Shown in pieces: positions 32,595-43,296 of a stretch of DNA of 64,000 nt (the stretch's first letter is position 1; every line of letters starts with the position of its first letter). The stretch is from the NCBI GenBank assembly GCA_016800925.1, contig JABCPU010000215.1, positions 1-64,000 on the forward strand, written 5' to 3'. The stretch is from Suillus spraguei. Its lineage: Eukaryota > Basidiomycota > Agaricomycetes > Boletales > Suillaceae. The notes below the pieces were generated by a model. It was not told where the DNA came from, ran no database searches, and saw only the letters and a program-made list of their open reading frames with translations. A program made the position numbers and the translations under genes.

Positions 32595-33068
32595 GTTACA
32601 ATCATATGTGCCCCTATTCATTTTCTCTGTCTACTTTACTTGTATATTACGTAACAAGACTCTGACTCATATGCTCAATGCATCTGTACTATAGTTGCCT
32701 TCCTTCTTTGGATACGCACTTACATTTCTCACGTCTCTCTTGGTCTGTGCACACATATTGGCCTATTTAAGCACATTGTATTATGCTTGTATACTTCACT
32801 TTAATCTTACTGGGTTTTACCTGGAACATCCTTCGCTTAGGCCTCCAACCTAAATCGTCTTGAATCGTCTCTAAGTCTAAGCACTCCTTAGTCTTAGTCT
32901 CTATTCTCGTAGAACCTCTTAGACTTGTCTTTGAGGCCGAACCCTTGATCGTACTCGGAACGCGTTCCTTGTACTTTCACCTTGTCCTCTTTTGGACATT
33001 GTAGAACTTCCCAGCAGACCGCCTGTGTCTTTTCACTGTCGCTGGTGACGCCACCCCAGTTTGTAACA
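32595..33068 (+). mobile_element. Inverted solo LTR of the same Gypsy family
   Basis: 474 bp, TGTTACAATC ... TTTGTAACA, the reverse complement of the 25020-25494 LTR, directly abutting the 5' LTR of the full element head to head. Its first nine bases (TGTTACAAT) also stand just left of the full element at 25011-25019. The outside flanks are TCAAC (25006-25010) and TGAAC (33069-33073), a 5 bp target duplication with one change. The Gypsy element therefore seems to have inserted into this LTR nine bases from its end. Confidence 0.78.
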
Positions 33069-33738
33069 TGAACTGACTCGCAAACTTCAAAGTCAGCCTC
33101 CATTGGTTGTTGTTTCTTCGTGTATTCCTGAGCAGCTTCAAGGGGTTCATACATTGATAGGTTCTCAGTCAAATCGCAAGGCCTGCAGGCCCTGAGCTTC
33201 ACAATTCTTTGTCTGTGAGACAAGTGTATTGGTTAATAACGTGCTCACGCTGCTTCCCTTTGCCAATGTAACTGAACTGACAGCGAGATTGTATACTGTG
33301 TGACCTGCGTCTAAGATACTTATGTCTTATGCACGAACCTTTGAAGTTGTGCCGGAATTCATCACTATGGAGCTCAAGACACGGAGCTGGGTCGGGGATT
33401 GGCGCGAGTCCGACCATTACCGATAGTAGTAAGTAACTGCACTTGTGACTTTTTGTGACACAAAATTATATTCAACTTGAGGTCTACTGTTAAACAAATA
33501 GTTCAAGACTAGAACAAGCATTGATCGGACTTCAAAATACGTTGCGGCAAATCGGCAAATCTAACCGTAACCTATCGTCCACGACACTTCGCGCGCCCAA
33601 ATATGGTAACAAGCGGGTTTGCCCAGCTCCATAAGTAAACAAGAGCGTGGAACAAAATCAGAGTACATTATGTACATGTGCTGCGTGCATGCCGGAATTT
33701 TTATCAAGTTCATGCGCCGGGCCGAGAAGCCCTAAGGG
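33069..33738. other. Non-coding stretch with an inverted dispersed repeat
   Basis: No supported gene. 33505-33605 is an inverted copy of 17795-17890. The rest shows no domain or repeat that I can name. Confidence 0.45.
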
Positions 33739-33743
33739 CTTTT

Positions 33744-33962
33744 TGTTGGATTATCAGGGGTCGAGGTACGAGCTCGACACTTATCAGGAATCTTCGGCAT
33801 CGATGTTAGCGGGCGTCGGCAGCATGGTTCTAGCGTTGACTGGCATATATAAGGAGGTATTTTTCTGTAGGAGTACGCTATGCGTTTGTCAGCGGGTTCA
33901 CTGTAAAACCTGAGTTGGTATTACTTCGCAGAACGTGTCCGAGACTTGCGTGCAACTCAATA
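33744..33962 (-). mobile_element. Small solo LTR, copy 1 (219 bp)
   Basis: TGTTGGATTA ... CAACTCAATA, flanked by a perfect 5 bp duplication CTTTT (33739-33743 and 33963-33967). It contains a TATA-like CATATATAAG near 33845. Its reverse complement is at 50663-50890. Orientation of transcription is inferred only from the TATA sequence, which would make this copy plus if that box is real. Confidence 0.8.
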
Positions 33963-34363
33963 CTTTTCCCCCAAACCTCCACTCTCCCATGCCTGCATTT
34001 ACCAACCGCGAAGTCCATACTAGTATTTCATTCTACACACCGAACACATTCTGCTTTTACCCGCATCTCCACCGCACATCGAAAGCATAGATTCCGATTC
34101 CTGCAAGTTGCAATGTTGATACTTCCAGGGCTACAATGACTAAAATCAAATTAAGTCAGTCAATGCTGACTGACAACTGACAACACTGAGATTCAGAAAT
34201 AACATCCCAGGCTCAAAAGCAAACCATCTCTTGCCACATTTTATCTGGGAAGTCGAATCCTTGCACTCGCGATGACTCGCATCGCAACTATCTCGTCATC
34301 ACTTTTTCGAGGGGGACTGACGTGGCTAAGGTGCTCAACATTGCCATCGCGTTCGCTATCACG

Positions 34364-34370
34364 TATATAA
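34364..34370 (+). promoter_or_regulatory. TATA box of AP1
   Basis: TATATAA, 30 bp before the ATG at 34400. The same box stands at the same distance before AP2 (46074-46080). Confidence 0.6.
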
Positions 34371-34399
34371 CCGAGTATGATATGACTTTTCAGTAAGTC

Positions 34400-35847
34400 A
34401 TGTTCTCCGCTGCATCCCTGTTTGCACTCCTTGCTTTCTCAATTATGGGATCGCCCGTTGAAGTTCACAATTCCCCCATCACCCTCCCCATGACCAGGAG
34501 GCTAACATTCTCCAATGTTACTGACATCTTGCGGCACGATGAAGCTCGCGTGGCGGCCTTTAGGGAATACAGGCCGGCTAGTATCCTTTTGACAAACAGA
34601 AATATGGACCACATCGTATCAGTTGACATTGGCTCTCCCCCCAGAACCTGTAAGTTCAACACTGAGAAAAATGCGGCTGCTAATGTGTTATTCAAGACCA
34701 CTTAATTGTCGACAGCACTAGCTCGATCACATGGATTGGCGCCCGCGATATGTACGTGAGCAGCACTGGCATCGACATTAAAGAGCCTGTGGCGGTCAAT
34801 AACGTTTTTTACTCCTTCGAAGGTATGGCATACAACAATATCATAAGTTGAAAATACCTACGATTAGTATCTATAGGAACTATGTTCCGAGATACATTCA
34901 CTTTCACTAATGGGCTCACCATCCCCAGGATGCTAATCGGTGTTGCTTCTGCTTCGCGGGGCATCGCTTTTGACGGTGTCCTTGGCATCGGGCCTAGAGT
35001 GTCAAGCCGCGGCAAGCTACAAGATGATCCAGACCGCACAATCCCGTCTGTCACTGACTACCTGTTTTGGGAAGACCTCATTTCTGGGCCCATTGTTGGT
35101 ATCTTTTTCCAGCCCTCGTTGCAGATATAGTCAACCATGGAGAACTTACCTTTGGTGGAGACGACCGTACCAAGTACACCGGCAGCATTAGATACACGTA
35201 AGACACTTCAGCTTCTTGATCAATTCAGACCGATAGTAATTGTTTTGTTTCAGTGATATCACGACCGCCCCCCACTCATCGCTGTATTGGGGTATCAATC
35301 AGAGGATCACCTACGGCAATACAGAACTCATGCCCCCTTTTGCCGGCATCGTAGATTGTAGTGCCACCTTTCTTTACATTGCCTCCGGTGTGTATTTAGA
35401 GTGCAGCGAGTAACAATGGTCTCATCAGCGTTCGATAGACGCCTATGAGAGGTACCGGGCTGCGACCGGCGGTACTGTGAATAATATGGCGCATGGTCTT
35501 CTCCAGATTTCCATTGACCAGTACAATGTCCTGGATAGCTTGAACTTTTATATTGGCGAGGTACGTCAATTCTGTCAGCCCTCATACCCCTTGTTCACCA
35601 TTTGCACAGGAAACGTACAGTCTCACCCGTAATGCGCAAATCTGGCCTCGTTCTCTCAACCACATTGTGTTTGGCAATCACAATGATGTATTTCTCGTCG
35701 TTAAAAGCCTTCTCACGCCTAGTGGCACAAGGTGTAACTTTGTTATGGGCCAGGTTTTCCCTCCAGCGCTTCTACACTGTGTTCGATGCCGACAAGTCCC
35801 GCATCGGTTTTGCCCAAACCTCGTACACTGATGCCATGACCAACTAA
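34400..35847 (+). pseudogene. Aspartic protease homologue AP1 (pepsin family A1), frameshifted
   Basis: A secreted A1-type protein: signal peptide (MFSAASLFALLAFSIMGSP), pro-segment (FSNVTDILRHDEARVAAF), first lobe, FDGVLGIGP, GELTFGGDD, WGINQRITYG, second lobe, and the C-terminus YTDAMTN. Five to six introns sit at the same places as in AP2. The first catalytic triad, normally Asp-Thr-Gly, reads Asp-Ser-Thr (34711-34719) and the second reads Asp-Cys-Ser (35354-35362). Two frameshifts distinguish it from AP2: a lost base near 35118-35124 (stop in the phase used by AP2) and an extra base near 35752-35763. The promoter and 5' half are nearly identical to AP2, so the duplication is recent. A pseudogene, unless the indels are sequence errors. 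Confidence 0.82.
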
Positions 35848-35849
35848 TA

Positions 35850-36735
35850 TGGAATTGCCAAAGTATACGAAAGATTATTTTTCAGACGCAAAGCAGTATA
35901 CGGATTTGAAGATTATACGGACTCTTCTCAATAGGCTATGGAGGTTACTTGAGTTTCTGTATACTACGATTAGAATATAGGAGCGCGGCTCGTCTTGTAG
36001 AAGTGAATTCTGTGCGAGTTTGCGTCTAGTACCATAGGATATTTCTTTTGTGCATCAATACGTGGTATATTTATTATTGTTGTCTATCCTGTCCTGAATC
36101 CAAGTCTGAGTGCATGGTACGTTGCAGATGTCAAAGAGTTGTTGAAACAAAGGATAGAGTAGGTCAAGAGTTTAGTGTCAACATCCGACTACTCTCCATG
36201 AACCTACAAAATAGTTGGACAGATGACCTGCATTGATGAAAGGCCACCAAGCAGGATAATGACCAGAATGTGAGAGGAGAAGGTAGATGAATGACGATAG
36301 GAGATACTGATAATGTAAATGACTCATGAGATCGAGAGATGACGGATAACAATGATGTCCATTGGCAGCAGGAGTGCGGGGGAGTGGGACTTCGCCGGAT
36401 GTAGCTCTCAGTCTTCCCGTGGCATTGACATATCGAACAAGATTAACATGTCGTTGGTACTCGATAAGCTTTGAGAATGAAACCATGCAGTGCACCAGGA
36501 CCCGGATAGCCAAATTTAGGGTGGGACGGACGGTCATTTCCAATTTTCCGGTATATACGAAACATGTGGAGTTGAGAGGGAGCGCGGCACGATGTCAATT
36601 TTCCACCTGATCATCACACCCACTGTCACCGGGCCAGTGTATGACACCCTAAACAAGTTTATTCTCCCTGTGATCGAAATATTTGCGGAAGAACTTGGGC
36701 AGGATATCGATATCCTCCAGTCGAATGTTCAGCGA
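35850..36735. other. Intergenic stretch; target of the LINE insertion
   Basis: Mostly without recognisable features. A short coding-like frame starts at ATG 36592 (MSIFHLIITPTVTGP, then EIFAEELGQDIDIL) and is cut by the LINE at 36750. Joined across the LINE it would stop within a few codons. I do not recognise it. Confidence 0.35.
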
Positions 36736-36736
36736 T

Positions 36737-36749
36737 CTGGATTCTGTAT
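36737..36749. repeat. Left target-site duplication of the Tad-type LINE
   Basis: CTGGATTCTGTAT, directly before the A-rich tail of the LINE (T-rich on the plus strand). It is repeated exactly at 43082-43094, which is the right copy. Confidence 0.88.
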
Positions 36750-36940
36750 TTTTATTTTATTTTTTTTATAATCAGTGTTTATTGTCCGTTGGGGCTATGC
36801 CCTATGGTAGACAAAACCTACAGGTATGTACTTGTTCGTATGTATTAATTATCAAGAATATTTTTGTGATGCGCGATCATTGGTCCAGGTGTGAAACGAG
36901 GACTGGTAAGGCCAGCTAAAGGCGATAGGGGTTTATGGGC

Positions 36941-39900
36941 TCATTCTTCTTCTTTGTCGTCTGCAGGGGGTGTAACATCTCCAAAGATTTGTTCCAGTCG
37001 GTGCGTGCTCGCTATGTAGCGTAGTAGGGGCTTGACACATTTCTGGTTGTTCAGCAAGTTCTTGAGGTGGCTAGCTTGGGGGCCTATCTCGTTCTGGAGG
37101 GATAGACGTTGTCTGGTGTACATTGGGCAAGCAAGTAAGAAGTGATGTACTGTTTCTGCTCGGCTATGACATTGCTAGCAAATGGGACTGGGGACTTTCG
37201 TTATCCGGTGTAGGTGTTTGTTCAAGGGTGCGTGCCCTGTTTGGAGTTGGAAGAGCAAGGAGGAATGTCGCCGTGGGAGCTTTTCCACTAGGATGGAGAA
37301 ATGTTTCGATGGGGCGGTTTTGTCTATTTCGTGGAGGCGTTGATAGCGTGGTGAGTTTCTCATGATGGTTGCTGCTTTGGCTTTGATCTCTCCTCTGAAT
37401 TTCTGCTTCAGCGCCGACTTGCTGATTGGGAGGGTGAGTTTAGCGTTGTTTCTGGTTACAAGGAGGGACTTTGGGAGATCCTTAGGTGCGCTGCTCTCTC
37501 CTCTGGCCGCTCTCTTCGCCTGTTCATCAGCTGCTTCATTGCCAGGGATTCCCTTGTGGCCAGGCATCCACCGTATCGTTAGTTTGCGGGTGTCATGTGC
37601 TGGGATGAGTCTGCGCAAATCGTCATGGAACTTGTCCATGAGGTGGTGCCCCGGCTTGGAGGCAAAAGCCTTGGTGGCGTGGATGGCTGCCTGGTTGTCG
37701 ACGCCCAGGGACATGGTTCCTTTCCCCCCTTCTTCCCTCAGCAACTCTACTGCCAGTATCATCCCTATTAGCTCTCCCTCATAGACCGTGTGCTCCTGGT
37801 CATCTCCCAGGTGGAACCGTCTCTCCTTCACCATCTCTCCGTTTCTCATCAAGACTGCCGCTCCTCCTACTCCACCGTCTATGGCTGAGCCATCTGAATA
37901 TACTCTCAAATCTTCTTCCGCCTCTGCATCTTGTCCTACTGCCGTGATTATGTCTCCTGCTGTCTGAGACAGCTCGTCGTTGCCATTCTTTGTACTCGTT
38001 CCATCTTCGAGGCGAAGCCTCGTGCTCCTCTTCCTGCATTTTTCTTCCCTCTTCCTTTCGCAATCAGTCCTGAACACCATACATCAGCGGCATAGAGCAT
38101 CTTAGGAATCACTACACCTTCGTACAGTTTCTTCAACAGTCGTCCATGGACTCCCTTTGCTGCTTGTGTCATTCTTTGGCATGCCATTACATATCGTGTT
38201 CCCTTTGCCAGCGCATACGTGGCGTGTTCCTTGAAGGTGAGTTCGTCGTCTACTATAACTCCCAAAAATTTGTGGGATTTGGAGGGTTCGATAACGTGGT
38301 TGTGGATGGAGACGGATGGGCGGGGAACTGGGAGAGTCTTGTTCCTCTGGTTGGGGTCGGTGATTCGTTTCCTTGAGACGCAAAGGAGGGCCGTCTTATC
38401 TAGTTCGAAGTCAGTGTTGTGTTCTCTGCTCCAATCCAGCGTGCCCCCTTGTTTCTCTATCATATTCTTAAGCTTTCCGTTTGCTTCGTCGTAATCTTTA
38501 CCTCGCGCTGCCAGTGCGATGTCGTCTATAAAACCTAGACTCAGCTCTCCTTGTTTCGGGTCAGTGTTAGCTACTCGTAATACAGGGGAATTGTAGAATA
38601 AAAATCCTATAACCGACAAGGGACATCCTTGGTTGACACCATTTGAGACTTCGAAGAGATCAGATCTGTAGTTGTCGAAATGCAGAGTTGTTTTTCTGTT
38701 GCTGAGTTGATTGCTGTACCAGCTGATATATTCCAGTGGGATTCCCGCGTGTCTCATGTTGTGTAGCATGCGATTGACTACTACAGACGGGAAGGCTGCC
38801 TTGACGTCTAGGAATAGTATTGAGACGAAGGGTTCCACTGAGGCCCACGCATCTGTTGTGAATTTTGTCAGCAAGTGCAGGGAGTCTACTGTCGATTTCC
38901 CTGGTCGTCCACCGAAATGCGTCGGGGGTAGAAGGTTGTGACGTTCCGCTATATAGACTAGGTCATTAGCTACGCAGGAGGACAGAATTTTACCCATGGT
39001 GTCAAGCAGGGTTATTGGTCGGTAAGCTTTCAGTAGACTATAGTCCGGTCTTCCTGGTTTTCGTAGGACTACCGTTGACGACAATTTCCAGTCTTTGGGG
39101 TAGTGTTCAAGTGCGAATGTTGCACGAAAGATGGGTCCCATGTATGGCACTAGGAGGTCAGTACATTTCTTATATACACAATTACAGATTCCGTTGGTCC
39201 TGGGGCTTTGTACGGAGAGAGTTTCTCTATGGCGCAGAATATTTGGTCGTTAGTGATTGGAGCGAATTCGCAGATAGGAGGATTGTAAGTGAAATTGGGC
39301 TCAACATGTTCATTCTCGGGTGGTTGTCGAAAGAATATGTCGTAGAGGAGTTCGCTTTTCCTTGCGTTGTCCTGCGTGGTGTTCGTTTCATTGGGGTCCC
39401 TCGGGTCTTTCAGCATTTTGATTCTTGTATGGATCTGTTCTGACGGGTCACTGGCTGCGTAGCGGTGGAAATCCCATATGTTGCTGGGTGTGATTGCCTC
39501 GAGCCATTCCTCCCAGTGTTCTTTCTTTGCTGTCTTGATGCTCTCTGAGAATCAGTTGCGGGCAAGGTGGAACTCGTCGTGGATTGGGTCTTGTCGTCAA
39601 GCCAGTAGTTTTCTTGCTTTCTTACCTAGTTTATGTACCTGTTTGCGTTCAATGTCGAGATCGTTTGACCACCATCATTTGGCGTAAGGTGACTGCTTGG
39701 CCTTCAGGACATGATCCTCCACTGTTTTGGCGATGGATTGGGTGAGGTGAGCGAAGGTTACTTTGAATTCTTGTATGGATTGAATATTAGCGGGTGGAGG
39801 GTGTGTGTCAAGGTGTGATGAAAGGGCTTCTCTGAACTCGTCCCATTCTACTTCTCTGAAGTTCGGCCGCTGGGCCGTGATGATGCGTTCTGGCTGTAGA

Positions 39901-40696
39901 TCTAGGGTGCTTATTATAGGGAAGTGGTCAGTAATAACGGGGCGTAATTGATACTCTACGGAACATTTGGTGAACATTTGTTCAATTTCGGCTGAGCAGA
40001 AGACGTTGTCTGGTCGGGTATGGTTTTTCGTGTTTGAGGCTTCGAGGGTAGCGATGCCGGGGGAAGAGCTTGAATGAGGTTGTATTCTGCGAGGAGATTA
40101 ATTAGTATCCCCGCGGTGTCTAAGTTCGCTGCAGTGAATAGATGAGAGTTGCTGGTCATTTCCCACATGGGATGGTGACGGTTGAAGTCGCCCATCCATA
40201 TCATGTGGGCGTTATCTCTGTCATTGTTGTTTCTAGTGTTAGTGCGGGGGAGGTTGCGGGAGGCAGCCTCTTCTAAGATTATATGTTTCTCCAGGAATTG
40301 GAGTGTTCTCGAGTGATCGCAGGCATTATAGATATTGTAGATATGTACTTTTCCGAAGTCTCCGTGAATCTCGATGGCCGTGATGTTGGGTGTGTCGAGT
40401 GGGATGATGTGCCAGTTGTTCTTGGATAACTTCTTGTTGACGAGCAGGATGGTTTGCGACCTTTCAGGGTTTGAGTGATGGTTGGTGGGGTATATTACGT
40501 CCCAGAATCGTCTGAGGTTGGAGGCGTTCGCGAGTCCCACTGCATTGAGGAATGGTTCTTGAATGCAGGCGAGGTCGTACTTTTTGGGGTTAAGGTTTCG
40601 GAGCATGTGCTCCCAGGCGCTAGAAGATTTTCGTAAGTTTTGTTGCCAGATTTTAAAGTCAAGGTGAAGAGGGTGTTCATTACTGTTGTCCTGCAT
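36941..40696 (-). pseudogene. LINE ORF2: AP-endonuclease, reverse transcriptase, RNase H
   Basis: Endonuclease of the EEP fold at 39956-40696 (ACIQEPFLNAVGLANASN, MIWMGDFNRHHPMWE). RT at 37948-39150 with VSILFLDVKAAFPSV, NGVNQGCPLSVIGFLFYN and the active FIDDIAL. RNase H at about 37200-37920 with VYSDGSAIDGGVGGAA, EGELIGMILAVELL, DNQAAIHATKAF and RWMPGHKGIPGNEAAD. A final zinc-type motif (CQQC ... HFLLACPMY) follows, and the protein ends DDKEEE at 36941. The frame changes near 40000, 39670, 39420, 39150 and 37950, so the copy is defective although the RT and RNase H active residues remain. Confidence 0.88.
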
Positions 40697-42504
40697 TATG
40701 CAAAGTCGGATGGTGAGGGGCTACCGATGTTGATGTCTGGGGTTGAGGGAGGGAACCACAAGGGTGTGGTGTTGGCAGAGGAGATCTGAGGTGAGTTTGA
40801 TTGCGCGTGCAGGTCCGGGTTGTTTTTGTTGGTTGGTTGCGAGTTGAGCCAGTTGTCCATAAGGCGTGCTTGAGAGTTGAGTCCTATTGGGAGCTTGTTC
40901 GGTTTTGCTCGTGGTTGGCGTCGCTTTGGCTGTTCTTGAAGCGGATTGGTTTGTCGAGTTGGAGGTTGAGGTTGCGGGTGAGGTTGAGGTTGAGGTATCT
41001 TCATGAGGAGGCATCCATAGTTGCCATGGGTGTTGGTGTCTGTTGCCGGTTGGGTCCATGTTGGTTGTCTTGGTGGCTCAGTCCATTGCTCAGCGTGGTG
41101 TTCTGTCTTTTCCCATGTGAGAGGGTCTTCAGTGGGGAAGTAGCGGTATTTTGAGTCTTCTGATCGGTTTTTGAAGCTTTCCCACTTGTCGATGAAGGAT
41201 GGGCAATCTCTGCTCCATGAGGCGTGACCCTGGCAATCACAGTTAGTGCATTGGTAGTAGTTAGGATTGTCTACTTTGCAAGTTGCTGTGCGATGATGTG
41301 CACCGCATGTTCCGCACGTATCATAGTCTTGAGTGCATTCTGCTGCAACGTGCGATCCATCATACGATTGGCATTTGAGGCATCACATTGGTTCTGGGAG
41401 GAGTTTGCGTCCGAATACTTTCTTTCCCTCTATCGATATGCCGAAGCGGAGGATTTGGTTGGCGCTCTCCTTGGTCTTGAGAGTGATGATCGCATGCGCT
41501 GTCCTTTGATTCGCTTTGCGTCTGGTTACCAGTTTAATCCATTTTGCCTTAGTGATGGTGCCTGGCTTGAGTCTGCCATTTATTTCGATGTCCGTGTTGG
41601 TGCGTATTGAGCTGGGGTCGTAGGATGTAGGGACGTTCTCGACCAGAACATTGTATGACCGGTCCTTGATTGTGGCGTTTGACCCGAAGTTGACGGCAAA
41701 TTTTGCTCGGTGGGATGGGATGCTGAGCTATTTTGCTGATTCTGCTGAGTCGAGTTCATATAGGATACCGCCGTGAGGGAGTCTTCGTGCTGATTGAAAT
41801 GTTAGGCCTTGGTGGATGGTGAGGCCATCTTTTTCTATAAGTTCTAAGGTTAGTTTCGCTTTGGCGACGAGTTCCGCTTCAGTTAGTCCTCGCAAGGTGT
41901 CTATTTCACCATACGAGCGTCTATCCAGGAGTATTTGTCTTGCCTGTGCTTCTCCGCGAGCTAGGAGTTTGGTCAGTGGGGGAGGAGCGTTAGTTTTGAC
42001 TGCGTTTGCGTATGATTGCATCCCTTCAGGTTGTGTGACTTTTGGCATGTCTTGCGATGCCTTGGTCACATTTAGGATTGCTTTCTCAATGTTTTCTGAC
42101 GAGTTAGTTAAAGTGCCACGCAGCTCTTTCGCCACATTCTCCAGGGCTTCTTTGTGAGTTGCTGTTGCTTCTTCAATTCTCGTAGCTTTCTCTTCTAGTT
42201 GCGCGATTGGTCCTTGTATTAGGTTTGTGAATTTTTCTATCAGGTTTGCAGCGTCTAAGTTCTTTTCGGCTTCGATGAGTAGTATAGCCATTGATCGGAG
42301 TATGTCAACGTGTGTAGCTCCCACTTCTGCTGTGATGCTGTATTCCAGCAGGGCGTGTGCTATCTGCTTGATAGCATTACAGGCGATGGGGAGGTCTAGT
42401 CCATGAGACAGTAGCAGTTTTTTAGTGGAAATGCTGTTTTTGATTTCAGATCTGATGTCTAGGTCAGTTAAGTGATTTTCTATTTCTTTACTTTTGGATA
42501 GCAA
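40696..42504 (-). pseudogene. LINE ORF1: RNA-binding gag-like protein
   Basis: The N-terminal part at 41728-42504 is helical (LIEKFTNLIQGPIAQLEEKA, predicted coiled coil), then LTFQSARRLPHGGILYELDS. After a stop at about 41728 the frame continues with RNA-recognition-like sequence (KLVTRRKANQRTAHAIITLK) and three Cys/His knuckles (CLKCQSYDGSHVAAEC, CGTCGAHHRTATC, CTNCDCQGHASWSRDC), then a Gln/Pro/Thr-rich tail ending SPSPSDFA directly before ORF2. Tad-clade ORF1 proteins bind the LINE RNA. Stops and frame changes (about 41728, 41385, 41000) make this copy defective. Confidence 0.82.
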
Positions 42505-42537
42505 AGGTTTGCTCGCAGTAGTCTTCCGTCCTCTAGT

Positions 42538-42815
42538 GCATCAGGAAATTCACACATTCCTTAACATGCTTAATCAGCTTAACTCACTTATCTCAAAACT
42601 TGTTTGCTCTCTCTCACATCATTCACCTGGCATATCTTATATTTTTTGAGTGCGAAATACAATAAAACATGTATATTAATATATCTCAACTTTTTTTTTC
42701 TGAATTCATTCACATTGAAATTTTGGACAAGTAGATTCAATTTCACCAAGGCAGTTAAGTGTAAATAAGTCCGCATAAGGGCACGTCAAGGAATGTGTGA
42801 ATTTCCTGATGTGGT
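42538..42815. repeat. Inverted repeat in the 5' leader of the LINE
   Basis: Arms of about 27-33 bp: CATCAGGAAATTCACACATT at 42539 and its reverse complement (AATGTGTGAATTTCCTGATG) ending about 42815, separated by some 215 bp of AT-rich sequence. It lies between the LINE 5' end and ORF1. Confidence 0.8.
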
Positions 42816-43081
42816 CGGTGTTACAGTTGCTATTACAGACTGGTTGGTAGCTTGGAGAGTCTTGGGTGGCGTTGGAGCCATGGTTTTTTCGATATTTTCG
42901 TTGTTTTTTGGTTTTTGTAGTACGTTCTTTATGTATGTATAGACTAGTAATAGGAAAAGGTAGCAGAAAGGGGACGGGGTAGGCGTTGTTGACGCCTTTG
43001 ACGCCGTTGGGCGCAAAGTTGGTTGATGTTTTCCGGGGTCCTTGAAGGGGTGCCACTTGGTAAGGGACCAAGAAGCGTTCC

Positions 43082-43094
43082 CTGGATTCTGTAT
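43082..43094. repeat. Right target-site duplication of the Tad-type LINE
   Basis: CTGGATTCTGTAT, identical to 36737-36749. Confidence 0.88.
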
Positions 43095-43296
43095 GGAATG
43101 AAGTACACGGTGAAACATAATAACGACAAAGCATCATTGACAGCTATCATACACAGCCTTTAATGAAAAAATACAGATGACAACATGGGTTGTTGCGAGT
43201 ACGCCTTAGTGGCATAGTTCTGATATTAGCGATTCATTCCGAACATGTTCTTCGTTCTTTCTCTAGTGGTGATCAATCTCATCCACTGACACGACC

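Larger units (their letters stand above)
36750..43081 (-). mobile_element. Tad-type LINE (non-LTR retrotransposon), 6.3 kb
   Basis: A nearly complete element on the minus strand: 5' leader 42505-43081 with an inverted repeat, ORF1 about 40696-42504, ORF2 about 36941-40696, a 3' UTR, and an A-rich tail (36750-36770). A perfect 13 bp target-site duplication flanks it. The gene order ORF1 (zinc knuckles), endonuclease, RT, RNase H is that of the Tad1 clade of fungal LINEs. Both ORFs carry stops or frameshifts. Confidence 0.92.

Noticed and set aside
36592..36749. A host gene disrupted by the LINE
   Set aside because: The 50-odd codon frame has no recognisable domain and would stop within a few codons after the insertion site, so disruption of a gene cannot be claimed.
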